Assembly: GCA_030657355.1 (NCBI GenBank)
Contig: CP131057.1
Span: forward strand, 703,501-767,500
Direction of reading: 5' to 3'
DNA length: 64,000 bases
DNA from: Radicibacter daui
GTDB lineage: Bacteria; Pseudomonadota; Alphaproteobacteria; Radicibacterales; Radicibacteraceae
Below the pieces are notes generated by a model that was not told where the DNA came from, did not search any database, and saw only the letters and a program-made list of their open reading frames with translations. How positions within the stretch are numbered: the stretch's first letter is position 1; the number at the start of each line of letters is the position of its first letter. The translations under genes were made by a program, and so were the position numbers. Shown piece by piece: positions 9,201 to 16,051 of the stretch.

Positions 9201-10775
9201 TCAAGCTTGGCCAAGGATCAACGCCCCTATCTGGCTGGCGCTGGCGCCGGCCGGTAACTCGCCGACCATCCGGCCGGCACTCATGACAAGGATGCGGCTG
9301 GCAAGAGCCCGCACCTCTTCCACATCCTCACTGATCAGCAGGCAGGCCGCACCGCCCGCCACCGCCTTGCGGATGGCGGCATGCACGAAGGCGCAGGCCT
9401 TGACGTCCAGCCCGCGTGTGGGCGAATGCGCCACCAGCAATTTCACCCCGCTGCCGCTTTCTTCCAGCTCCCGGGCCAGCAGCAATTTCTGCGCGTTGCC
9501 GCCGGAGAGCAGGCGCGCCCGCCGCGCCGGCGTGGCGCCGGCAATGGCAAATGCCTCAATCGCCTGCTCCGCCTCGCGTTTCATCCGGCGGCGCCCGACC
9601 AGCCAGCTGCCGAGCCGGCTGCGATAGCGCCCGGTGCGCACGCGCGTCAGCGCCAGATTATCCGCAACACTCAGCTCACCGATCAGGGCGCTGGCAAAGC
9701 GGTCGGATGGCACCACACGCAGGCCGAGATCGCGCCGTCTGGCGACGGAAAACTCTCCAAGCTCCCAGCCATCCAGCGTCAGATGTCCGCCGGCAACCGG
9801 CAGCAACCCGACGATGGCCTCGGCAAGGGCCTGCTGCCCGTTGCCACCCACCCCGGCCACGCCCAGAATTTCGCCGGCTTTCAGCGTGAAGCCCACATCG
9901 CTGACGCCGACACTGCCCTGCCCGCCACCGGCATAAAGGGCACTGACGATCAGCCGTTCTTCGCCCGGCTTTGCGATGGTTATCGGGGCAGCCGCTTCTA
10001 TCACCCCGGCTTCCGCGGCCTCGGCCGGGCTCGTCTCTTCCCCCATCATCAACCGGCCGAGATCGCCGGCGCTGAGCGTGCCGACCGGCGCGCCGGAAAT
10101 AACGGTACGGCCAGCCCGCATGATGGTCACGCGGTCGCTGTGGCCAGCCACTTCGCGCAGCTTGTGGGTGATCATCACCACCGCCCGCCCCTGCGCCGCA
10201 ATCTTGCGGATGGCCAGAAGCAGGGCGCCGGCCTCCTGATCCGTCAGCACCGCCGTCGGCTCGTCGAGAATGACGATGCGGGCGCCCAGTGCCAGCACCT
10301 TCAGGATTTCCACCCGCTGGCGTTCGGCAACCGAAAGCTCGCCGACGATGGCCGCCGGATCGACGGCAAGGCCCACTGCCTTGCCGGCTTCCATCGCCGC
10401 CCGGGCCGCCTCCCCGGCATTGGCGAAGAGACCGAGCTGGCCGGAGGCCAGCAGCACATTTTCCGCGACCGTAAACCGGTCCACGAGGCGGAAATGCTGA
10501 TGCACCATGCCGATGCCGGCTTTCAACGCGTCCTTCGGACCCCGGATGCCGGCTGGCGCACCATCGATCAGATAGCGCCCGCCCTCCGGTGCATAAACGC
10601 CGGTCACGATGTTCATCAGGGTGGATTTGCCGGCGCCGTTTTCCCCCAGCAGCGCATGGATTTCGCCGCGCTTCAGGTCGAAGGCGGCGCGGTCGAGCAC
10701 ACGCACGCCATCGAAGCTGCGCGATACACCGGAAAGGGCGAGCAGCGGGGCCGTTTGCGGCCCCGCTGTTCCCAT
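9201..10775 (-). CDS. Nucleoside-type ABC transporter ATP-binding protein with two ABC domains
   Basis: This 524-residue protein fuses two ATPase domains, as in RbsA and NupA-type proteins. The first has Walker A GENGAGKST (about residues 44-52), the signature LSVAERQRVEILK and Walker B IVILDEPTAVL. The second has the degenerate loop GVGGNGQQ and signature LLSGGNAQKLLLARE, a family-typical asymmetry. ATG at 10775 is used; an in-frame GTG at 10793 would add six residues. Neither start has a strong Shine-Dalgarno, consistent with coupling to the binding-protein gene 32 bases upstream. Confidence 0.92.
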   Translation of the reverse strand: MGTAGPQTAPLLALSGVSRSFDGVRVLDRAAFDLKRGEIHALLGENGAGKSTLMNIVTGVYAPEGGRYLIDGAPAGIRGPKDALKAGIGMVHQHFRLVDRFTVAENVLLASGQLGLFANAGEAARAAMEAGKAVGLAVDPAAIVGELSVAERQRVEILKVLALGARIVILDEPTAVLTDQEAGALLLAIRKIAAQGRAVVMITHKLREVAGHSDRVTIMRAGRTVISGAPVGTLSAGDLGRLMMGEETSPAEAAEAGVIEAAAPITIAKPGEERLIVSALYAGGGQGSVGVSDVGFTLKAGEILGVAGVGGNGQQALAEAIVGLLPVAGGHLTLDGWELGEFSVARRRDLGLRVVPSDRFASALIGELSVADNLALTRVRTGRYRSRLGSWLVGRRRMKREAEQAIEAFAIAGATPARRARLLSGGNAQKLLLARELEESGSGVKLLVAHSPTRGLDVKACAFVHAAIRKAVAGGAACLLISEDVEEVRALASRILVMSAGRMVGELPAGASASQIGALILGQA

Positions 10776-10806
10776 GATTTCAGAAGCTGTCACGGGATAT
10801 CTGGCC

Positions 10807-11937
10807 TTACTGGGCAGCCGGCACCGTACCGATGGAGCCTTCCACCAGATAATCCATGTTCCACAGGCCTTCATCGTCGATGGTCTGGCCTTCCGGCACG
10901 GCAATCGAGCCATCCTGCTTCTTCACCGGGCCGGTATAGGGCGAGAAGGTGCCCGCCACCATTTCGGCCTCGGTCTTCTCTATCTTCGCCTTCACTTCGG
11001 CGGGGATCTTGGCGGAGAGCGGGGAGAGGCTCACCACATGCTGGTCCATGCCGACGAGCGCGCCATATTCCTGCGGCTCCCAGGTGCCGGCAATAATGTT
11101 CTTGATGGTCGGGATCAGGTAGTTCTGCCACTGGAACAGAACGGAGGTGAGATGCCCGTTGGGCGCCGCCGCCGACTGGTCAAGCTGGAAACCGACGGAC
11201 CAGGCGCCGCGCTTTTCAGCCGCCGTGTAGGGGGCGGTGGAAGACAGGTTGTTGGCAATCACGTCCGCACCCTGGTCGAGCATGGCCTCCGCCACCTGCC
11301 CTTCCTTGACCGGATCCCACCAGGAGTTGGTGTAGATCACGATGGTTTCGGCGCTGGGGTCGATGGAGCGCGCACCGAGCGTAAAGGCGTTGATGTCCCA
11401 GTTGACGACGCCGGCCGGGAAGCCCGCCAGCATGCCGAGCTTGTGGCTCTTGGTCACGCCGCCGGCGGCCATGCCCGCCAGATACCAGCCCTGATAGGTG
11501 CGGGCGTAGAAGCTCTCCAGGTTCTTGTCGTTGGTGATCTGCGAGGCACCGAGGAAAGCGACATCCGGATATTTCTTGGCGGCTTCCAGCGCACCGTCGG
11601 AATAACCGTAGCTGGTGGTCACGATGATGTTGAAGCCGCGCTTCACATAAAGATCGATGGCGTTCATGACCGCCGTCGTCTCTTCCGGAATGCTCTCGGA
11701 GACGGCGATCTTCACGCCCAGTTCCTTCTCGACATCCTGGCGGGCATTGTCGATGGCCTCGTTCCAGCCACCGTCGCGGGCGGTCGCGGCATAGATGAAG
11801 GCGATCTTCGGCTTGCCCTTGAGCGTAAAGGCCTCGGCCTCGGAAGAAGCACCGGCAAAGGAGAGCGCGGCAGCGCCGGCGAGCATCATGCCCATGACGC
11901 TGCGCCGCATGATCCTGGTCATCGAAAGACGGCTCAT
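10807..11937 (-). CDS. BMP-family ABC transporter substrate-binding protein
   Basis: This 376-residue periplasmic protein has a Sec-type signal (about 1-36, ending EAEAF) and the BMP/PnrA opening KIAFIYAATARDGGWNEAI. PnrA-like proteins bind purine nucleosides, and some relatives bind other heterocyclic compounds. A Shine-Dalgarno (GGGGG) precedes the ATG. An imperfect hairpin lies between it and the upstream oxygenase gene, so its level may be adjusted after transcription. Ligand identity is inferred from family only. Confidence 0.9.
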   Translation of the reverse strand: MSRLSMTRIMRRSVMGMMLAGAAALSFAGASSEAEAFTLKGKPKIAFIYAATARDGGWNEAIDNARQDVEKELGVKIAVSESIPEETTAVMNAIDLYVKRGFNIIVTTSYGYSDGALEAAKKYPDVAFLGASQITNDKNLESFYARTYQGWYLAGMAAGGVTKSHKLGMLAGFPAGVVNWDINAFTLGARSIDPSAETIVIYTNSWWDPVKEGQVAEAMLDQGADVIANNLSSTAPYTAAEKRGAWSVGFQLDQSAAAPNGHLTSVLFQWQNYLIPTIKNIIAGTWEPQEYGALVGMDQHVVSLSPLSAKIPAEVKAKIEKTEAEMVAGTFSPYTGPVKKQDGSIAVPEGQTIDDEGLWNMDYLVEGSIGTVPAAQ

Positions 11938-11982
11938 CTTGAAAACCCCCTGTTTTCTGGCTGAAACGGAATGCCGGGAGGC

Positions 11983-12032
11983 GCCGGAAACGGACAGGGG
12001 CGGCTCTTGTGCGCGCCCTGCCGGTTTCCGGC
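11983..12032 (-). other. Intercistronic stem-loop between oxygenase and BMP-binding-protein genes
   Basis: GCCGGAAAC (11983-11991) pairs with GTTTCCGGC (12024-12032), and the stem continues imperfectly inward with GG/CC and CAGGG/CCCTG. There is no T-tract, so mRNA stabilisation or processing is more likely than termination. Confidence 0.5.
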
Positions 12033-12042
12033 CCTCACGGGA

Positions 12043-13104
12043 TCAATGGGTGGACGCGGCCTCTTCGCCGGACGGCTTCTTGAGATAGGCGAAGGTGTCG
12101 TTGAAGCGCGAATTGATGTAGTCGCCGGCGGTAATCGCCGGATACTGCGCCGGGCGCTCCGGCCCCTGGCAGGTCTCGAACACCTCGATCAGCGTCTGCG
12201 AATTCGGGCCGAAGAAGAACGGGATGGAATAACGCTCCCTGCCGGAGCGGTTGATCGCCCGATGCACGGTGGAGGCGAAGTAGTTGTTGGTCCAGCGGGC
12301 CATCATGTCACCGACATTGACGACAAAGGTGCCGGGGATCGGCGTGGCGTTGATCCACTGGCCGGCACTGTTCAGCACCTGCAGCGCCTGCACATCCTGC
12401 TGCTGGGCAAGGATGGTAAAACACTCATAGTCGGAATGGGCACCGATGCCGATCTGGCGATCATCGACCGGCCCATGCTGGCTTGGATAGTGCAGCACGC
12501 GCAGCTGCGCCGTCGGCTTGGTGATCAGCGGCGCGAAGAAATTCTCGTCGATCTCCAGCGCCAGCGCGAAGGCGCGGAAAATACGCTCGCCGAAAGCGCG
12601 CACCTCACCATAATAGCGGTCCATCGCTTCATGGAAGCCCGGCAGTCCTTCCGGCCACTGGTTCGGGCCATAACCGAACACGCCCGCCTTGTAGTCGGCA
12701 TCGTCGGTGGAGACCTCCAGCGCCATGTCGAAGGCTTCGTGCAGGTCACCGCGGGCGGTGGGGTCGGTGTTTTCTTCCAGCAGGGGCACATAACCACGAT
12801 GGTGGTTGGACTTGCTGATATGGATTGCCTGCTTGGTCTCCATCGGCAGGGCAAAAAAGCGCCGCGCCGCCTCGAAGGTACCGCCCAGTGCCGCGTCGCT
12901 CACGCCATGGTTCCTGGCATAGAAAAAGCCAACCCTGGTGCAGGCGTCCCGCACGGCGGCGCCTACGGCGCGGCGGGCTTCCTCGTCCCCGTTCAGCATC
13001 GGGCCGAAATCGATCACCGGAATTTCAGTGAAGGGAATGTCCGCACCGGTAAGACCGGAAGCGACGAACTGGCGCGGGCCATTGCCCGTATGGATGACTG
13101 ACAT
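12043..13104 (-). CDS. Isopenicillin N synthase-like Fe(II)/2-oxoglutarate-type oxygenase
   Basis: This 353-residue soluble enzyme belongs to the isopenicillin N synthase/2OG-Fe(II) dioxygenase superfamily. It has an N-terminal DIOX_N-type region (FTEIPVIDFGP, about 26-35), the metal triad H223-x-D225 (HSDYE) and H281, and the RxS motif R291-Y-S293 that in 2OG enzymes binds the cosubstrate. It probably hydroxylates or oxidises a small metabolite. It is the first gene upstream of the BMP nucleoside-type transporter on the same strand, so the imported compound may be its substrate or product precursor; that is inference. Confidence 0.85.
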   Translation of the reverse strand: MSVIHTGNGPRQFVASGLTGADIPFTEIPVIDFGPMLNGDEEARRAVGAAVRDACTRVGFFYARNHGVSDAALGGTFEAARRFFALPMETKQAIHISKSNHHRGYVPLLEENTDPTARGDLHEAFDMALEVSTDDADYKAGVFGYGPNQWPEGLPGFHEAMDRYYGEVRAFGERIFRAFALALEIDENFFAPLITKPTAQLRVLHYPSQHGPVDDRQIGIGAHSDYECFTILAQQQDVQALQVLNSAGQWINATPIPGTFVVNVGDMMARWTNNYFASTVHRAINRSGRERYSIPFFFGPNSQTLIEVFETCQGPERPAQYPAITAGDYINSRFNDTFAYLKKPSGEEAASTH

Positions 13105-13378
13105 TGCTGGAGGTACCTGAAGTGGGGGCAGTGACCTCCGGAGTCTGTCTGGAAACCCCTGAGGCTGGCTTCAAACTCGCAAGCCACATGCCATGCCCGG
13201 CTTCAGGCAATGATGCCATCGCCCCTGCGGGCTACGCCCTTCTGTGCAGGGTTCATTTCCCGCCGTCACCCCGCCCAGCCCGAATGCAACTGCTTAATTT
13301 TCATTCACTTTTTTTGCAGCCCGCCGCGCCATGGACGTTGGGGGCACCGGGCTACACATCAAGTTATGAACAAAGCCC
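13105..13378. other. Intergenic region upstream of the oxygenase operon and flagellin promoter
   Basis: No convincing gene is seen. It should hold the oxygenase-operon promoter (minus strand), but no clear sigma70 hexamers or strong inverted repeat were found. The right end becomes AT-rich where the flagellin promoter block begins. Confidence 0.4.
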
Positions 13379-13424
13379 TAAAATCGAGGCGAAAGGCCGA
13401 TATATAAAATTTTAGCCAAATTTA
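13379..13424 (+). promoter_or_regulatory. Probable flagellin promoter block, copy 1
   Basis: TAAA at 13379 followed after 13 bases by GCCGATAT resembles the flagellar sigma28 consensus (TAAA-N15-GCCGATAA), with a spacer two bases short. The AT-rich palindrome TAAAATTTTA just downstream, and the rest of the block, are conserved at the same offset upstream of the second flagellin (15893-15935). Confidence 0.5.
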
Positions 13425-13460
13425 TTTTTTATCTTGCGCAACTGAGGCAACTTGCCACAG

Positions 13461-13537
13461 TTATCGGAAAGCCATGAAGGCTTTGGCGGTCCTCAGGGGT
13501 GGATACGCCAACCATCGCAAGAAGCGAGGAACCGGAA
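13461..13537 (+). promoter_or_regulatory. Conserved flagellin mRNA leader with three hairpins, copy 1
   Basis: This leader differs from the one before the second flagellin at only a few bases. It can fold as AGCC-ATGAA-GGCT (13470-13482), GGCG/CGCC (13485-13488 with 13506-13509) enclosing CC-TCA-GG, and TCGC-AAGAA-GCGA (13515-13527), which abuts the GAGGA ribosome-binding site. In Caulobacter, FlbT acts on a flagellin mRNA leader; a similar role here is inferred. Confidence 0.5.
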
Positions 13538-15751
13538 ATGATTTCCGTTGGCACCAACACCGCTGCGCTGACCGCCAAGCGCAATCTCGACATCAACAGC
13601 AACAATTCCTCATCGTCGATCGCCCGCATGTCCTCGGGCACGCGCATCAACAAGCCGATGGACGACGCGGCCTCGCTCTCCATCAGCAACAAGATGCGCT
13701 CGACGATCTCGTCGCTCGGGCAGGCTGCGCGCAACGCCTCGCAGGGTGCATCCCTGCTGCAGGTGGCCGCTGGCGGTCTCTCCAACATCTCCGACATGCT
13801 GGATCGCATGAAGGTGCTGGCGACCCAGGTCGTCAACGACACCCTGGGCGCTTCCGAAGTTTCCTACGCCCAGCAGGAATTTGGCCTGCTGATGGACCAG
13901 ATCGACAGCACAGCCAGCCAGACCCGCTTCAACGGCACCTCGCTGCTCACCGGCGGCTCGGGCCAGGTTGAATATTCGCACAACAACAAGTCCGCCTCCG
14001 GCCTCAATTCCGCAGCCGGTGCTTTTGCCGGCACGCTGAACTCGGCCGCTTCCTCCGGCTATGTGCAACACGTCTTTGGCGCCTCCAATACCGTCGGTGC
14101 CACCGTCGACAAGGGTGTGGTCAGCCTCGCCATCGATGGGGAGACCTTCACCGGTTCCTCCAACGTCCAGGCCAGCGGCGTGCTGGTACTCACCAGCACC
14201 ACCAATGCCGGCAACAAGATCGCCTTCGACATCGGCTCGTCTGTCGCCAATATCGACACCGACAGCGAGATGCAGACCCAGATCAACAATCTGCTGGGTA
14301 ATTCGACCCTCCAGGTCGGTTACGCGGAAGGCATCTCTTTCTCAGCTCCTCTCGGCACCAACTTCGTCGGCTTCAACACCGGCTCACCGCTCAATCTTGA
14401 TGCCTCCAGCGGCGTGGTCCAGGGCAGGTCGGTTGCCGGCGATATCACCGTTACCGGCGGCCCCAGCGACTATACGGTCGAAATCGTATTGCGGGACACC
14501 AACACGCTGGTACCGACCGATACTTTCCGCGCCTCCAGCATTACCGTCACCGATGGCGGCGTGCTGAAGCTCACCAGCACCACCAACCCCGGCAATGTCC
14601 TGGCACTGAACTATGGCTCGTCGGCCTCCAGCTTCATGAGCGACGCCGCCTCCTTTGCCATCGGTATCGACCTCATTACCAGCGCCGGCACCATTGCCAT
14701 CGGCAATGAAGAAACCGCCTACGGGCTGAGTTCGGCGGCAGGCGGTTTTACCGGCGCCATCAACCACACCAACACCGTGGGTTTCATCGACGGTATCGCA
14801 AGCGGTGTCACGGTCACGAAGAACGGCTCCGCCTTCGACGTCAATCTCGTCGTCGGCAGCCAGACCTTCCAGGCCAAGGGCTTCTCCGCCACCAACAATG
14901 GCCAGCTGAACCTCATCAGCACCACCGATCAGGCGAACGTCATCTCGCTCAATCTAAGCACGGGCGCGGCGACTGCCCTCGACACGCTGCCGGAACTGCA
15001 GGTCAGCCTGCAGCGCCTGCTCGGTCTCGACCCCACCTCCGGTGCAAACCCGGCACGCTTCCAGTCCGCTTCCGCCAATAACGATGACTATAATGGCTTC
15101 GAAATGGGCGTGAACCAGACCATCAAGGCGTCCGCAACCACCCAGCCCGGCACCTACGCCCTGTCCTATGACGCCGACGACAAGACCTTCAAGCTGACGG
15201 ACGGCGTCACCGTCCTGACCGCCAAGCTCGAGAAGGATGGCGATCAGACGGTCCAGTTCTCCAATGGTCTGTCACTGACCCTCGGGTCCAGCGGCAACAC
15301 CTTCGACTGGAGCAAGGACATGACCCAGATGGTGTTCAATGTCGGCGAAGGCAGCGGCCAGAACTTCGTGTTCCAGGTCTCTGAAATCGCGGGCGACGAT
15401 CTCACCGTCAACATGACCGCCGCGACCGTCGATGCCCTCGGCCTTACCGGCATGAACATCAACACCAAGGATGATGCCCGCAAGGCCAGCATCGCCCTGG
15501 ACAGCGCGCTCAACACCGTCAACACCGGGCTTGCCAACATCGGTGCCCAGCAGAGCCGGTTCGAGTTCATCCAGGCCAACATCTCGACCCAGGTGGAGAA
15601 CTCCTCGGCAGCCCGCGGCACCTTCTATGATGTCGACATGGCTTCCGAAATGATCTCCTTCACCAAGTCCCAGACCCTGATGCAGGCCGGCGTCTCAATG
15701 CTGGCACAGGCCAACCAGATGCCGCAGCAGCTCCTGCGTCTCATCGGCTAA
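13538..15751 (+). CDS. Flagellin, long form, copy 1
   Basis: This 737-residue flagellar filament subunit has a classic N-terminal D0/D1 region (MISVGTNTAALTAKRNL, about 1-150) and C-terminal D1/D0 region ending QMPQQLLRLIG. The long centre is built of about three related modules, each ending in a phrase like LTSTTNAGNKIAFDIGS. The protein is longer than typical 270-500-residue flagellins. I chose this ATG because it follows GAGGA and matches the flagellin start; the in-frame upstream ATG lies in the leader. It is exported by the flagellar type III system. The last 240 or so residues match the neighbouring copy almost perfectly. Confidence 0.95.
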   Translation: MISVGTNTAALTAKRNLDINSNNSSSSIARMSSGTRINKPMDDAASLSISNKMRSTISSLGQAARNASQGASLLQVAAGGLSNISDMLDRMKVLATQVVNDTLGASEVSYAQQEFGLLMDQIDSTASQTRFNGTSLLTGGSGQVEYSHNNKSASGLNSAAGAFAGTLNSAASSGYVQHVFGASNTVGATVDKGVVSLAIDGETFTGSSNVQASGVLVLTSTTNAGNKIAFDIGSSVANIDTDSEMQTQINNLLGNSTLQVGYAEGISFSAPLGTNFVGFNTGSPLNLDASSGVVQGRSVAGDITVTGGPSDYTVEIVLRDTNTLVPTDTFRASSITVTDGGVLKLTSTTNPGNVLALNYGSSASSFMSDAASFAIGIDLITSAGTIAIGNEETAYGLSSAAGGFTGAINHTNTVGFIDGIASGVTVTKNGSAFDVNLVVGSQTFQAKGFSATNNGQLNLISTTDQANVISLNLSTGAATALDTLPELQVSLQRLLGLDPTSGANPARFQSASANNDDYNGFEMGVNQTIKASATTQPGTYALSYDADDKTFKLTDGVTVLTAKLEKDGDQTVQFSNGLSLTLGSSGNTFDWSKDMTQMVFNVGEGSGQNFVFQVSEIAGDDLTVNMTAATVDALGLTGMNINTKDDARKASIALDSALNTVNTGLANIGAQQSRFEFIQANISTQVENSSAARGTFYDVDMASEMISFTKSQTLMQAGVSMLAQANQMPQQLLRLIG

Positions 15752-15779
15752 GCCCGAAACAGCAAAGGGCTAAAACAGG

Positions 15780-15812
15780 GGGCCCCGGCGAACGAAACGC
15801 CGGGGCCCTTTC
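15780..15812 (+). terminator. Intrinsic terminator of flagellin copy 1
   Basis: An 11-bp stem, GGGCCCCGGCG/CGCCGGGGCCC (15780-15790 with 15798-15808), is followed by TTT. A smaller hairpin, AGCCC/GGGCT, lies between the stop and the terminator. Both recur after copy 2. Confidence 0.9.
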
Positions 15813-15892
15813 ATTACGGAGGCTAACCAGCTGATATATCGAAAGAGATTGGCGGATGATCGGCGCAAGATCGCCAGAATATGAAAAAAGCC

Positions 15893-15935
15893 TTAAAACC
15901 CCAAGCAAAGCGCCATATTTAAAATTTTAGACAAA
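15893..15935 (+). promoter_or_regulatory. Probable flagellin promoter block, copy 2
   Basis: This aligns without gaps to 13379-13424: TAAAA at 15894, an AAAG-N-CC-ATAT-like segment at about 15907-15918, then AAAATTTTAG. Conservation in otherwise diverged intergenic DNA supports promoter function; the sigma factor class is uncertain. Confidence 0.5.
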
Positions 15936-15973
15936 TACATTTACCCTTGCCCTCTGCGTCAAATCGGCGCAGT

Positions 15974-16051
15974 TTATCGGAAAGCCATGAAGGCTGGGGC
16001 GGTCCCTCAGGGGTGGATGCGCCTTTCATCGCAAGAAGCGAGGAACCGGAA
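15974..16051 (+). promoter_or_regulatory. Conserved flagellin mRNA leader with three hairpins, copy 2
   Basis: This is nearly identical to 13461-13537, and the three possible hairpins are kept. The middle one has CCC-TCA-GGG where copy 1 has CC-TCA-GG, so the one-base insertion lengthens the stem instead of breaking it. It ends in the same GAGGA site before ATG 16052. Confidence 0.5.

Noticed and set aside
9381-11096. A 571-codon plus-strand frame over the ABC ATPase gene
   Set aside because: It is the complement of a two-domain ATPase with all motifs present; composition is that of a shadow frame.
13425-13470. A sigma54 promoter for the flagellins
   Set aside because: No GG-N10-GC pair with correct flanks is conserved between the two upstream regions.
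13474-13971. A possible upstream open frame starting in the flagellin leader
   Set aside because: In copy 2 the matching ATG ends after about 22 codons owing to a one-base insertion, so the frame is not conserved. The shared feature is the RNA, not the peptide.
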